Shown one piece after another: positions 26,508 through 35,950 of a stretch of 64,000 bases of DNA (position 1 is its first letter; each line of letters starts with the position of its first letter). The notes beneath the pieces were generated by a model. It did no database searches and was not told where the DNA came from. It saw only the letters and a list, made by a program, of their open reading frames with translations. The translations under genes and the position numbers were made by a program. Source of the DNA: Symplocastrum torsivum CPER-KK1 (lineage in GTDB: Bacteria > Cyanobacteriota > Cyanobacteriia > Cyanobacteriales > Coleofasciculaceae); NCBI GenBank assembly GCA_019358875.1, contig JAHHIF010000034.1, forward strand, positions 1-64,000. The letters are read 5' to 3'.

Positions 26508-26768
26508 AGCGGGAGCCTGAAAAGCTTGCTGTATTCGGTTTTCAAGGTGCTTTTTCGCGAATGATTTAATCATCTCCAAAAATCTCTATTCTGTCAAGAG
26601 TCAAAAACGCTGAAAGCCTTTCCCTGTATGGTGCGCGGATGTCCCAATTGTCTCAAAAGCTTCAGATCCTTATGGAGTCAGCCATCCAGCCTAACTTTTA
26701 GCAGCGTCATTTCAAACATCTACCCATCCGCGCCATTCATGATTCTCAATCGATTGAGATGCTAGGGC

Positions 26769-27014
26769 TTACGCATCGTCTTCGGCTTTCTCAATCCCAA
26801 TAATTTCTTGGTTTGCTAAATCTTTCCATGTGTGAAATGTAAAGCGGCGTTTGCCTCCCTCCAAATCCCATACCCTCTGCAATGTAGCGTTTGGGTAGGT
26901 GCCATTGTCGAGTTGAGCCAATAGTGGTGGCCAAACGTTTTTGATGCGGCTTGTCTCACCAACGTAAAGCTTTAGATGACCAATGTGTGCGATCGCATAG
27001 ATCCCAGAAGCCAT
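26769..27014 (-). CDS. Small GIY-YIG-like protein
   Basis: An 81-residue protein with ASGIYAIAHIGHLKLYVGE at its N-terminus, the GIY...YVG strand pair of the GIY-YIG nuclease fold, followed by TSRIKNVWPPLLAQLDNG where the family's helix with Arg lies. A conserved Glu is not obvious. Homologous small cyanobacterial proteins are uncharacterised; nuclease activity is uncertain. It is divergent from the SLH/WG gene and 260 bp from the CRISPR-like locus. Confidence 0.65.
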   Translation of the reverse strand: MASGIYAIAHIGHLKLYVGETSRIKNVWPPLLAQLDNGTYPNATLQRVWDLEGGKRRFTFHTWKDLANQEIIGIEKAEDDA

Positions 27015-27214
27015 GACTGAGAACCACCCAGCTAAGATTGAGTAAGTCTTTAAGCTTCTACAGCGACAGTAATGTCTTTTCCATTCTTAACTATTTTTGC
27101 ATTTTTGGGAGAAAAGTCCAGTATCGAGGAAGTGAGTCGCTTAATCCCAACGAGAGTGAGTCTAGACTGTTGAGAGGCAATTTGAAAGCTTAGTAACGCT
27201 TCCTCTCTCAGTCA

Positions 27215-29893
27215 ATGTCAAGTAATTTGATTTTTTCCGATACTCAGAACCATTGGGCTAATGACAGTATTAGCCAACTCGTGGCGAGAAACTTCATCAG
27301 TGGCTACCCAGATGGTAGTTTTCGACCCAACGCATCTGTAACTCGTGCTGAATTTGCTGCCCTTTTGTCTAAGGCGTTTGCCAACACGCCTCCTATCCGC
27401 AGCGCCATCACCTTTAAGGATGTCTCCTCCAATAACTGGGCAAATTCTGCTATTCAAACCACTTATCGAACGGGTTTTCTCTCTGGCTACCCTGATGGCA
27501 CATTTAGACCTAACCAGCCAATTCCGCGAGTGCAGGCACTGGTAGCATTAGTGAGTGGATTGAAGTACACCGCAGGAGCGCAAGGTGTTGCATCCCTATC
27601 ACGGTATTATGATGACGCGGCTTTGATTCCGAGTTATGCGCTAAATGCGATCGCCGCAGCAACCGAAAAGCGTCTTGTTGTTAACTATCCAAATATTAAA
27701 CGCCTCAACCCCAATCAAAACGCCTCAAGAGCTGAGGTAGCCGCATTTATTTGCCGCGCCTTAAACATCCCTGGTGTCCCATCTCAGTACATTCCTGGGT
27801 TAGACTTATTTGCCATTCCTCCCCAATTTGAGGAGGCAGATTCCTTTTCCGAAGGACTAGCGCGAGTCAAGAGTGGGAATAAGTGGGGTTACATCGACAC
27901 AACCGGGAAACTCGTGATTCAGCCACAACTGGATGAGGCGAATTCATTTTCCGAAGGAGTAGCATTAGTTAGAACGTATCAGAGGACTTCGCCCCAGTCT
28001 ATCTCACGTCAAGGAGACGTTGTAGAAACACGCGGAGTTTGGCTGACGACTACCGCTAGCCAAGTTCTCAACTCCAAGCAAAACATTGCTGAGGCGATGA
28101 ATTTTCTTGCCGAAACCGGGTTCAACGTTGTGTTTCCTGTTGTCTGGAATAACGCCGCTACGATTTACCCCAGTCGCATTATGCGGGACACGTTTGGATT
28201 GGAGATTGACTCACGCTATGCTGGACGAGACCCTTTGGGGGAACTGATTGTCGAGGCAAAGCGGGTTGGACTAGCGGTTATTCCCTGGTTCGAGTATGGA
28301 TTTGCCAGTTCCTTTAACCAAAATGGCGGACGACTGCTGGCGAAAAAACCAGAGTGGTCAGCACGCGATGCAAGTGGTAATCTGCTGAAAAAGAATAACT
28401 TTGAGTGGATGAATGCGCTTGATGTAGAGGTGCAGGATTTCCTTCGGAGTTTGGTACTGGAAGTTGTTAACAACTATGATATTACGGGCATCCAAGGCGA
28501 TGACCGAATGCCTGCACTCCCCTCGGAAGGTAGTTACGACGCGAGAACCATTGACCGCTACTTTCGGCAGTTCAACCAAAACCCTCCCCAAAATCCAAAA
28601 GATCCACAATGGCTTCAGTGGCGTGCCGACATCCTCAGCGACTTCTTAACCCGACTCTATCGAGAAGTAATTACAATCAATCCCAACCTAATCATTTCAA
28701 TGTCTCCGAGTGTCTACCCTTGGGGAATGCAAGAGTACCTTCAGGACTCGCAAGCTTGGATTGATCAGGGACTCGTGGATCTAATCCATCCCCAGTTATA
28801 TAGCCGTAATTTTGAGGGGTATAAATTACTGGTTGATCGGCTTGTTACGCAGCAATTTACATCATTACAAATGCCTTCTCTAGTCCCTGGTGTTCTACTC
28901 AAGTCCGGTTCGTACCGCATGACTCCAGAACTATTGTTGCAGACGATTCAATACAATCGCGATCAAGGAATTCTAGGAGAAGTCTTTTTCTTCTATGAAG
29001 GTTTACGAGAAGAGAATGATGCTCTAGCAAAAGTCTTACGCACTGGTCCCTACGCTCAACGCGCACAATTCAGTTCCTCAAAAATCAAAGAACATGGTTT
29101 TACTGAACGGAGACTCGGTGGTCAATATCTTTATATTGACAAGTTAGGAAAATCCGTTAGCCAACCCCAATTTGATTGGGCAGATTCCTTCTCCGAAGGG
29201 CTAGCACCCGTCAAAATGGGGTATAAGTGGAGCTACATCGACAAAACAGGAAAACTCGTTAGCCGCTTTCAATTTGATCAAGCTGAGTTTTTTCCTTCTA
29301 GCGAAGCAACTCCGGATAACACAGGACTCGCGCTAGTCAGAATCGGCAGCAAGTATGGCTATGTTGACAAGACAGGTAAGCTTGTAATCTCAACGCAATT
29401 TGATGCAGCAAATTCTTTCCAAGAAGGACTAGCCGCTGTAAAAATTAATGACACTTGGCTTTATATCGACAAAGCGGGAAAACCAGTAATCCTACCGCGA
29501 TTTGATAAAGCGGGTTCTTTTAGTGCAGGATTGGCATGGGTTAAGGTTTCTGGCAAGTATGGCTATATTGACAAATTAGGTAAAGTTGTGATTCAGCCAC
29601 AATTTGATGAAGCAGAGTCTTTTGCTGAAAGCTTAGCGCCTGTAAAAATGGCTAACAAGTGGGGTTATATTAACTCAACAGGGCAACTGGTAATTGCGAG
29701 GCAATTTGAGAAAGCTAAATCGTTTCAGGAAGGATTAGCAGCGGTGAAAGTCGGCAGTTTGTGGGGCTATATCAACAAAACCGGAAACGTTGTAATCACT
29801 CCAGAATTCAATGAAGCTAATTCTTTTAGTGAAGGATTTGCTCTGGTGAGTAGTGGTGGAAAGTGGGGCTACATTCGGAATATTCTTCGCTAA
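27215..29893 (+). CDS. SLH-WG repeat-glycosyl hydrolase-like (GHL10) fusion protein
   Basis: An 892-residue composite. Residues about 5-190 contain three S-layer homology modules (FSDTQNHWANDSISQLV; FISGYPDGSFRPN; FLSGYPDGTFRPN). Residues about 205-255 hold one to two WG/KWG repeats (SFSEGLARVKSGNKWGYID). Then about 265-620 form a GHL10/DUF187-type domain (GVWLTTTASQVL, NVVFPVVWNNAATIYPS, IPWFEYGFA, ITGIQGDDR, LIHPQLYSR). WG repeats resume from about 640 to the end. So the glycosidase-like domain sits inside a WG array. No N-terminal signal peptide precedes the SLH modules. SLH modules bind cell-wall polymers, so a surface location is expected but export is unexplained. Confidence 0.85.
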   Translation: MSSNLIFSDTQNHWANDSISQLVARNFISGYPDGSFRPNASVTRAEFAALLSKAFANTPPIRSAITFKDVSSNNWANSAIQTTYRTGFLSGYPDGTFRPNQPIPRVQALVALVSGLKYTAGAQGVASLSRYYDDAALIPSYALNAIAAATEKRLVVNYPNIKRLNPNQNASRAEVAAFICRALNIPGVPSQYIPGLDLFAIPPQFEEADSFSEGLARVKSGNKWGYIDTTGKLVIQPQLDEANSFSEGVALVRTYQRTSPQSISRQGDVVETRGVWLTTTASQVLNSKQNIAEAMNFLAETGFNVVFPVVWNNAATIYPSRIMRDTFGLEIDSRYAGRDPLGELIVEAKRVGLAVIPWFEYGFASSFNQNGGRLLAKKPEWSARDASGNLLKKNNFEWMNALDVEVQDFLRSLVLEVVNNYDITGIQGDDRMPALPSEGSYDARTIDRYFRQFNQNPPQNPKDPQWLQWRADILSDFLTRLYREVITINPNLIISMSPSVYPWGMQEYLQDSQAWIDQGLVDLIHPQLYSRNFEGYKLLVDRLVTQQFTSLQMPSLVPGVLLKSGSYRMTPELLLQTIQYNRDQGILGEVFFFYEGLREENDALAKVLRTGPYAQRAQFSSSKIKEHGFTERRLGGQYLYIDKLGKSVSQPQFDWADSFSEGLAPVKMGYKWSYIDKTGKLVSRFQFDQAEFFPSSEATPDNTGLALVRIGSKYGYVDKTGKLVISTQFDAANSFQEGLAAVKINDTWLYIDKAGKPVILPRFDKAGSFSAGLAWVKVSGKYGYIDKLGKVVIQPQFDEAESFAESLAPVKMANKWGYINSTGQLVIARQFEKAKSFQEGLAAVKVGSLWGYINKTGNVVITPEFNEANSFSEGFALVSSGGKWGYIRNILR

Positions 29894-30020
29894 GTGTATT
29901 GGGGAGTATTGAAATGCGATCGCATTTATCTGTAGTTCTGACTATCTGAACACAATAAACGTGACATACTCCTACACCAACTGAGTACAGATATGGCGTG
30001 AGGCTTCCGGCGAGAAAGCT

Positions 30021-30059
30021 AAAAAATAAACAAAAGGAGGCGGAATAATCCACCTCCTT
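30021..30059 (-). terminator. Terminator of the rbc operon
   Basis: Arms 30034-30044 and 30049-30059 pair over 11 bp with one mismatch around a 4-nt loop. On the minus strand the stem is followed by TTGTTTATTTTTT. It lies 39 bp after the rbcS stop. Confidence 0.85.
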
Positions 30060-30097
30060 ATTCATCCAAATGTCAGAAAATTTCAGCCAGAAGCCTA

Positions 30098-30442
30098 TTA
30101 GTAGCGGCTACGGGTGTTGGCAGTAGGTTTGTGAACGATGAAGCTAAGAACTTGGCACTGCTTTATGTTATCGAAACCTACTACACGGATGTAAGAGTCG
30201 CGGTAGTCAGAGCGACAACCATCTACTTCTTGCATCACTTCTTGAGGAGTGCGAGCTTTGAACAAGGGCAGTTTCCACAGTGTCCAGTAGTGCTGTTTTG
30301 GTTCTGAATCTTCGCTAAATTCTACGGCTGGGATATAGCCTTGATCCAAAATGTACTGGACTTGCTTGAGAATCTGCGAATCAGTCAGGGGTGGCAAGTA
30401 GGAAAGAGTTTCGTAACGACGTTCTTTCGGTAAAGTTTGCAT
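30098..30442 (-). CDS. rbcS: RuBisCO small subunit, form IB
   Basis: Small subunit of the L8S8 carboxylase in the carboxysome. The 114-residue product has [41 protein letters not shown] and [20 protein letters not shown], all characteristic of cyanobacterial RbcS. The tail [12 protein letters not shown]-like end is short and variable. It is the third gene of rbcL-rbcX-rbcS, 69 bp after rbcX, and is followed by the operon terminator. Confidence 0.98.
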   Translation of the reverse strand: MQTLPKERRYETLSYLPPLTDSQILKQVQYILDQGYIPAVEFSEDSEPKQHYWTLWKLPLFKARTPQEVMQEVDGCRSDYRDSYIRVVGFDNIKQCQVLSFIVHKPTANTRSRY

Positions 30443-30511
30443 GGGTTATGCTCGTAAATTGAAGTAGGGGTATACAACTAGAGACTTTATGGTGTCCCTG
30501 ACTCGGTAGTC

Positions 30512-30901
30512 TTAGTTTTCTGAATCAGGTTGCTGTTCGGGGTAGCTAGGGGGTTCAGAGCTTGTAAATTGCGTAATGCGCTCTAGATGCTGACGCCGAT
30601 GTTCTGTGTTTGACTGCTGGATGCTAGTGCAAACCATTTCTGGTAAGAACTCTGCTACTTCTTCTGCCATGTGCTGCCGTACAGTCATCAGTCGAAGCGC
30701 TAGCTCTTGTTTCTCTTGAAGTAAGGCTAGGAGGAAAGCTTCGCCATCTTGGATACTGTTCCTTGAGCAAAAGGAATGCAGCCATAGGGCTTGAGGTGGG
30801 TCATTTTCACTCAACTGAGCTAAAACCGTCCTCAGTGCTTGATAGGTAAAATAGCTAGTCAGCACCTTGGCTGTATCTTTCGCAACTTGTTTTAGATCCA
30901 T
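30512..30901 (-). CDS. rbcX: RuBisCO assembly chaperone RbcX
   Basis: Dimeric helical chaperone that binds the C-terminal peptide of RbcL and helps assemble the L8 core. The 129-residue product has MDLKQVAKDTAKVLTSYFTY, TVLAQLSENDPPQALWLHSF and the long helix AFLLALLQEKQELALRLMTVR, all typical of RbcX. It lies between rbcL and rbcS as in most filamentous cyanobacteria. The C-terminal 25 residues are Pro/Ser/Glu-rich and probably disordered. Confidence 0.97.
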   Translation of the reverse strand: MDLKQVAKDTAKVLTSYFTYQALRTVLAQLSENDPPQALWLHSFCSRNSIQDGEAFLLALLQEKQELALRLMTVRQHMAEEVAEFLPEMVCTSIQQSNTEHRRQHLERITQFTSSEPPSYPEQQPDSEN

Positions 30902-30920
30902 CTTCTGAACCCTGCCTAGT

Positions 30921-30981
30921 AAGTGCTGAATCTTGAGTACTTAGTCTTTGAGTATACTTTGTCACTCAGGACTCAGCACTT
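30921..30981. repeat. Large inverted repeat between rbcL and rbcX
   Basis: Arms at 30921-30938 and 30964-30981 pair over 18 positions (16 Watson-Crick, one G-U in RNA, one mismatch) around a 25-nt loop. The wording AAGTGCTGA...TGAGT resembles the AGTGCTGAGT repeats dispersed in cyanobacterial genomes. It fills nearly the whole 91-bp gap. No U-tract follows towards rbcX, so it could act as a processing or stability hairpin at the rbcL 3' end. Confidence 0.75.
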
Positions 30982-30992
30982 GGCACCTTACA

Positions 30993-32423
30993 TCAGACGG
31001 TGTCCATTGCCTCGAACTCGAACTTGATTTCCTTCCAAAGTTCGCAAGCAACAGCCAATTCAGGACTCCACTTGCAAGCTTCACGGATTACATCGCCACC
31101 TTCACGCATCAGGTTGCGACCTTCGTTACGGGCTTGGACACAAGCTTCTAGGGCAACGCGGTTAGCGGTTGCACCAGGAGCATTACCCCAAGGGTGTCCG
31201 AGTGTTCCGCCACCGAACTGTAGGCAGGAATCATCGCCGAAGATTTCAACCAACGCAGGCATGTGCCAAACGTGGATACCACCGGAAGCAACGGGCATTA
31301 CTCCAGGCATAGATGCCCAATCTTGGGTGAAGTAAATCCCGCGATCGCGGTCTTGTTCAATGTGGTCTTCGCGCATCAGGTCAACGAAGCCCATGGTGAT
31401 GCCTTTCTCACCTTCCAACTTACCAACGACGGTACCGGAGTGGAGGTGGTCACCACCGGACATCCGCAGACACTTAGCAAGAACGCGGAAGTGGATACCG
31501 TGGTTCTTCTGACGGTCAATTACCGCGTGCATTGCACGGTGGATGTGCAGCAGGATACCGTTGCGGCGGCACCACTTAGCCAGGGTGGTATTAGCGGTGA
31601 AACCACCTGTTAGGTAGTCGTGCATGATGATTGGAGTGCCAATTTCTTTGGCGAACTCAGCACGCTCCATCATTTCTTCGCAGGTGGGGGCGGTGACGTT
31701 GAGGTAGTGACCTTTAATTTCACCGGTTTCAGCCTGGGCTTTCTCAATGGCTTCTTGAACGAACAGGAAGCGATCGCGCCAGCGCATGAATGGCTGAGAG
31801 TTGATGTTTTCGTCGTCTTTGGTGAAGTCTAGACCACCGCGTAGGCACTCATAAACCGCACGTCCGTAGTTCTTCGCAGATAGACCCAGCTTAGGCTTAA
31901 TCGTACAACCCAAGAGAGGACGACCATATTTGTTCAGCTTGTCCCGCTCAACGGTAATTCCGTGAGGAGGGCCTTGGAAGGTCTTGAGGTAAGCGATAGG
32001 AATCCGCAAGTCTTCTAAGCGCAGGGCACGCAAAGCTTTGAAACCAAATACGTTACCCACAAGTGAGGTGAGCAAGTTGGTAACGGAACCTTCTTCAAAC
32101 AAATCTAATGGGTAAGCAACATAGGCGATGAACTGATTGTCTTCCCCACGTACTGGCTCGATGTCGTAGCAACGGCCTTTATAGCGATCGAGGTCAGTCA
32201 GCAAGTCTGTCCAGACTGTTGTCCAAGTACCTGTAGACGACTCAGCCGCAACCGCCGCACCGGCTTCTTCCGGTGGCACCCCAGGCTGTGGGGTCATGCG
32301 AAACGCTGCCAGAACATCGGTGTCTTTGGGTGTGTAGTCCGGAGTATAGTAAGTTAATTTATAATCTTTTACCCCGGCATCGTAACCAGCTTTTGACTGA
32401 GTTCTGGTTTGTGAGTAAGACAT
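30993..32423 (-). CDS. rbcL: RuBisCO large subunit, form IB
   Basis: Catalytic subunit that fixes CO2 onto ribulose-1,5-bisphosphate. The 476-residue product has [36 protein letters not shown] (the Lys that is carbamylated and the two acidic Mg ligands), [12 protein letters not shown] and [17 protein letters not shown]. It is full length and typical of cyanobacteria. AAGGAAGG lies 7-10 nt before the ATG. First gene of the operon; about 590 bp of non-coding DNA lies upstream. Confidence 0.99.
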   Translation of the reverse strand: MSYSQTRTQSKAGYDAGVKDYKLTYYTPDYTPKDTDVLAAFRMTPQPGVPPEEAGAAVAAESSTGTWTTVWTDLLTDLDRYKGRCYDIEPVRGEDNQFIAYVAYPLDLFEEGSVTNLLTSLVGNVFGFKALRALRLEDLRIPIAYLKTFQGPPHGITVERDKLNKYGRPLLGCTIKPKLGLSAKNYGRAVYECLRGGLDFTKDDENINSQPFMRWRDRFLFVQEAIEKAQAETGEIKGHYLNVTAPTCEEMMERAEFAKEIGTPIIMHDYLTGGFTANTTLAKWCRRNGILLHIHRAMHAVIDRQKNHGIHFRVLAKCLRMSGGDHLHSGTVVGKLEGEKGITMGFVDLMREDHIEQDRDRGIYFTQDWASMPGVMPVASGGIHVWHMPALVEIFGDDSCLQFGGGTLGHPWGNAPGATANRVALEACVQARNEGRNLMREGGDVIREACKWSPELAVACELWKEIKFEFEAMDTV

Positions 32424-33015
32424 GTTTTCCTTCCTTAGGAACTCTTGAATATTGCAACTACTTCCGCTGCTTTTTGGTGTTGTAGATTTTGACCTAAATT
32501 GTAGGTACGAAAATCCTTAAAAAGGCTTGTACAAATAGCCCCTTGTGGATGCAACATCACACCCATTATCCCCCTGCAAATCACTCATGCCTGGGAGTAC
32601 CTAACCTATGCTATTTGACCACAAAATTGGCTTTATGGGGACAATTTTTTTTGGCAAACCAAACGGCTGAGGTATTAAATAATTTCTTAATGCTTAGTTA
32701 CTATAACAAGAATTCGATAAGTTGAAGTTCAATTATTCTTTACGAATGTATAAACTTTTTTTATATCTAAAAGTAATACAACTTTTTGTAAATTTTCGTG
32801 AAATAAGTAGAAAAAGTGTCCCCTTTAAAGCATTGACAAGGAGAGCAACTTTCTATGGCAATTCTCATGGAATGGAACACAGAAAGCTTGCCTTGGACAA
32901 GAAAAATAAAGAGAAAGCTCTTCATTCCTCTCTCGGCGTCCCTGGCTTATTTTCAATCACAGTGGCGTAGAAAGTATTAAATGGAATCCTAGGAACACAA
33001 GTAAGGAGAATCACT
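32424..33015. other. Upstream region of the rbc operon and the propeller gene
   Basis: 592 bp between divergent genes. AT-rich at 32640-32830, where promoters are expected. I could not identify an RbcR or NtcA site that fits a known consensus. A 41-codon frame at 32855-32980 has AAGGAG 11 nt before its ATG but no other support. AAGGAG (33003-33008) serves the next gene. Confidence 0.4.
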
Positions 33016-34131
33016 ATGGCGTTTTTGATTACCCGTATAGGTCTTGTCTTTACTGCAATGCTGTTGTGCTTGAACTTACTAGTCCCAAACGCAAAAGCTC
33101 AAAGGCAAGGACAAACTGATAGAGATTGGCTAGTGGCACAACGTGAAACTAACCAAGATGTGTATAGCCCCACCTATGTAGATGAACCACCCCCACCCTT
33201 AAACGAACCGCTACCTTCTGAACGCCTACGGCAAGATACTCAACGTTTATCACCAGATTTTCGTGTAAGTGCCTTACAACCTGACTTTACAGGTGACCTC
33301 TGGATTGGTTCATGGTTAGGGTTATCGAGAATCAACCCCAATACTGGAAAGGTGTTAGCTCGTATTCGCCTACCGAACTATACTGTTGGTGCTTTAGCGC
33401 AAGACCGAGTTGGACGGATTTGGGTGGGAACCTATGAAGGGCTGTTGCGTGTAGACCCACGTAGCAATGAAGTGACTGCACAAAACTTCACATTACCCTC
33501 TAATCGAGTCCTGTCGATGTTGATTGACCGTCGAGGCTATCTGTGGGTAGGAAGCGATCGCGGTCTTACCCTAATCAGCCCCGATCAGGGATTATTAATG
33601 ACTACAGTCCAAAAACTTCCTGGTGTCAGTGCCAACGCTCTTACCTTGGATAAAGAAGGTCAGCTATGGGTGGGGACGCTAAACGGCATCGTGCGAGTCG
33701 ATACAGCGAGTGCTTTGCCTAGAGGACGAATTGAAGGCATCCCTGGAACTGTTGTGCAAACCCTTACCCTTGGCACAGATGGGATGCTTTGGGCGGGGAC
33801 TCCCAACAGCTTACTCGTGATTAATCCTGAAACGTTTCAAGTTATCCGCTCTGTAACACCACTTCGGGGACGTAATGTTACATCTATACGCTTTGCTCAA
33901 GATCGTAGTGTTTGGGTTGGCACCGATAATGGCTTGTTGAAACTCAAACCGGATAGCGGCGAAGTACTCGGTCAGATAGCCAACCTTCCTTCTGACAGTA
34001 TCCTGTCTCTTTCGCCGGATACTGGCAACAAGTTATGGGTTGGCACAAGTGAGGGATTAGCTTGGGTTAGTTTAACGAGTGGTCGCGTTCGTCCTCATTT
34101 TGCCTTTATTCGCGAACCTTCTCCTCAATAA
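33016..34131 (+). CDS. Secreted seven-bladed beta-propeller protein
   Basis: A 371-residue protein with a signal peptide (about 1-28, ending NAKAQ) and, after a Pro-rich linker, seven repeats of the type LWVGT-x-x-GL-x-x-(I/V)-(N/D)-P (for example DLWIGSWLGLSRINPNTG, RIWVGTYEGLLRVDPRS). This is the pattern of the two-component-regulator propeller (Reg_prop) family, but no kinase or other output domain is attached. It is expected to be a periplasmic or exported binding module. AAGGAG precedes the ATG by 7 nt. Partner unknown. Confidence 0.8.
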   Translation: MAFLITRIGLVFTAMLLCLNLLVPNAKAQRQGQTDRDWLVAQRETNQDVYSPTYVDEPPPPLNEPLPSERLRQDTQRLSPDFRVSALQPDFTGDLWIGSWLGLSRINPNTGKVLARIRLPNYTVGALAQDRVGRIWVGTYEGLLRVDPRSNEVTAQNFTLPSNRVLSMLIDRRGYLWVGSDRGLTLISPDQGLLMTTVQKLPGVSANALTLDKEGQLWVGTLNGIVRVDTASALPRGRIEGIPGTVVQTLTLGTDGMLWAGTPNSLLVINPETFQVIRSVTPLRGRNVTSIRFAQDRSVWVGTDNGLLKLKPDSGEVLGQIANLPSDSILSLSPDTGNKLWVGTSEGLAWVSLTSGRVRPHFAFIREPSPQ

Positions 34132-34242
34132 GTCGTTACGATTCAGTTGTGAATCTGCGAACCCTAGACATTAATAGTGATGTCTGAGACAACAAATTTC
34201 CTCAGATTCGTGCAAACAATCAAACCTCAACGCTAAACCAAA

Positions 34243-35031
34243 ATGGCAGTCACCACTCAGCAATTAATCCAATGGAAGCGGCAGTCTCGTCCGATTGTGA
34301 CACTCACGGCTTGGGATTATGCGATCGCGCAACTATTGGATGCGGCTGGAGTGGATGTCATTTTGGTAGGAGATTCCATGGCGATGGTGACGTTAGGCTA
34401 CCAAAATACCTTGCCCCTAACACTAGAGGAGACACTGCACCATACGAAAGCGGTGCGTCGGGGTGTTAAACGAGCATTAGTCGTTTGCGATTTACCGTTT
34501 TTAACTTATCAAGAAAGTCCCCAACAAGCGATGCACTCCGCAGGTCGAGCGTTGAAGGAAACGGGCGCACAGGCGGTAAAGTTGGAAGGCGGGTATCCTG
34601 CGATCACACAAACAGTTGCACAACTCACAACTGCGGGAATTCCAGTGATGGGTCATGTCGGGCTGACACCGCAATCTGTTCATCAGTTAGGGTATCGCAA
34701 GCAAGGGAAAACACAAGATGCGGGGGGGCGAATTCTACAAGAAGCGATCGCGCTTTCTGAAGCAGGGGCCTTTGCCATTGTTTTAGAGCATATCCCTGAT
34801 GATTTAGCCTTGCAGATTACCCAAAAGGTTCCTATTCCGACGATTGGAATTGGTGCAGGTCCACATTGCGATGGGCAAGTGCTAGTCACATCTGATTTAT
34901 TGGGACTTTCAGAATATAAGCCACCGTTTGCTAAGTCTTATGTGGATTTGCGGCAGATAATTACACAAGCCGTACAGGAGTTTAGTACTGAAGTCCGAGA
35001 GCGACAATTTCCAGAACCGGAACAACATTAG
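34243..35031 (+). CDS. panB: 3-methyl-2-oxobutanoate hydroxymethyltransferase
   Basis: Makes ketopantoate from 2-oxoisovalerate and methylene-tetrahydrofolate, the first step towards pantothenate and coenzyme A. The 262-residue product has [30 protein letters not shown] (metal-binding Asp), [35 protein letters not shown] and [15 protein letters not shown], all PanB signatures. Normal length. It stands alone after the propeller gene (111 bp). panC/panD are not in the window. Confidence 0.95.
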   Translation: MAVTTQQLIQWKRQSRPIVTLTAWDYAIAQLLDAAGVDVILVGDSMAMVTLGYQNTLPLTLEETLHHTKAVRRGVKRALVVCDLPFLTYQESPQQAMHSAGRALKETGAQAVKLEGGYPAITQTVAQLTTAGIPVMGHVGLTPQSVHQLGYRKQGKTQDAGGRILQEAIALSEAGAFAIVLEHIPDDLALQITQKVPIPTIGIGAGPHCDGQVLVTSDLLGLSEYKPPFAKSYVDLRQIITQAVQEFSTEVRERQFPEPEQH

Positions 35032-35112
35032 ATCAGAAGCCTCTGTCCTGAATAGGCAACTGAAACTGGAGCTATGCTTTAAAAATATTGGCTGAGGAGG
35101 AAGTCATTAAAA

Positions 35113-35223
35113 ATGAGTAACTTTTACGTAACTGATAATGCTTCCGCTGCTTATGAAGAGGATTTTCATAAGATGATGAAGATTTTCCTTCTGAATGTCC
35201 CTATAACTTGGAGCAATTGTTAA
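35113..35223 (+). CDS. Small ORF, possibly frameshifted
   Basis: A 36-codon ORF (MSNFYVTDNASAAYEEDFHK...) starts at ATG 35113, 12 nt after a strong AGGAGG (35095-35100). In the middle, around 35178, a second frame becomes more protein-like (DDEDFPSECPYNLEQLL) and runs to a stop at 35259-35261, so the original product may have been about 49 residues ending in GEGIDC. The family is unknown. It lies between panB and the convergent hydratase operon. It may be a real small protein, a decayed one, or a sequencing error. Confidence 0.4.
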   Translation: MSNFYVTDNASAAYEEDFHKMMKIFLLNVPITWSNC

Positions 35224-35295
35224 GCTCTGTATTTCTTCCAGGGGAAGGCATTGACTGTTGAAGATAGCCATAGCTAAGTAGACTGTTGCTTTAGT

Positions 35296-35940
35296 TCATA
35301 TAGATGACTTTCCTGTAAGCGAAGCTTCCGGAGCATTAACTATTGTCACACCAATCATGCTGTCACGGGTGACTAGCGCAGCGAGTGCTTCCTCATCCAT
35401 CCCCTCGGTTGATGCTGGACGCTGGGGTAAAACAAGATAACGCATCGTCGCCGTACTGTCATGTACGCGAACTTCGACAGATTCAGGAATATGAGTCCCA
35501 AATTCAGCAAGCACTGCACGCGGTTCTCGTACAGCACGAGAGCGATAGGCTTTACTCTTGTACCAATCGGGTGGCAATCCTAAAATCATGCGGGGATAGC
35601 AGGAACAAAGAGTACAAACGACGAGGTTGTGGACTTGTGAGGTATTCTCGACTACGACTAGCTTTGTCACCCCCACTTCTATACCTAGTTCCGTAGCGGC
35701 TGCACTCCCGTCCTTAAGCAATCGGGTTTTGTAGTCTGAGTTAGTCCAAGCACGGGCAACAATTTTAGCTCCAAGGGCAGGACTACGTGCATCCATTACC
35801 TCGACGGTTCGACGCACTTCGTCAGCAGTAATCAGCCCTTTCTCAATGAGCAACTCACGCACAGCGATTTCTAACTTCTGGTAGTAGGTTAGAGGTGCAT
35901 CATCGTCGGGTCGCACTTCATGATTAGAGTGGTTGTGCAT
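35296..35940 (-). CDS. Cobalt-type nitrile hydratase alpha / thiocyanate hydrolase gamma-like subunit
   Basis: Catalytic subunit of the nitrile hydratase superfamily, which adds water to nitriles or hydrolyses thiocyanate at a non-corrin Co(III) or Fe(III) centre. The 214-residue product carries the metal claw CTLCSC (109-114); Thr at the second position indicates cobalt. GLPPDWYKSKAYRSR and MRYLVLPQRPAST are the flanking conserved blocks. The residue three after the last claw Cys is Arg117 (CYPR), where cobalt nitrile hydratases normally have Trp; I recall Arg there in thiocyanate hydrolase, so that activity is plausible. It is the last of three adjacent subunit genes. Confidence 0.85.
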   Translation of the reverse strand: MHNHSNHEVRPDDDAPLTYYQKLEIAVRELLIEKGLITADEVRRTVEVMDARSPALGAKIVARAWTNSDYKTRLLKDGSAAATELGIEVGVTKLVVVENTSQVHNLVVCTLCSCYPRMILGLPPDWYKSKAYRSRAVREPRAVLAEFGTHIPESVEVRVHDSTATMRYLVLPQRPASTEGMDEEALAALVTRDSMIGVTIVNAPEASLTGKSSI

Positions 35941-35950
35941 CGTCCTAGAT

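Noticed and set aside
26379-26579. A 66-codon minus-strand ORF containing ITSNPFQGLK twice
   Set aside because: It is a translation of the two CRISPR-like repeats and spacer; such ORFs are a known annotation artefact.
32855-32980. 41-codon ORF with AAGGAG 11 nt upstream, between rbcL and the propeller gene
   Set aside because: Composition is plausible but spacing is long and I know no relative; not enough to call a gene.
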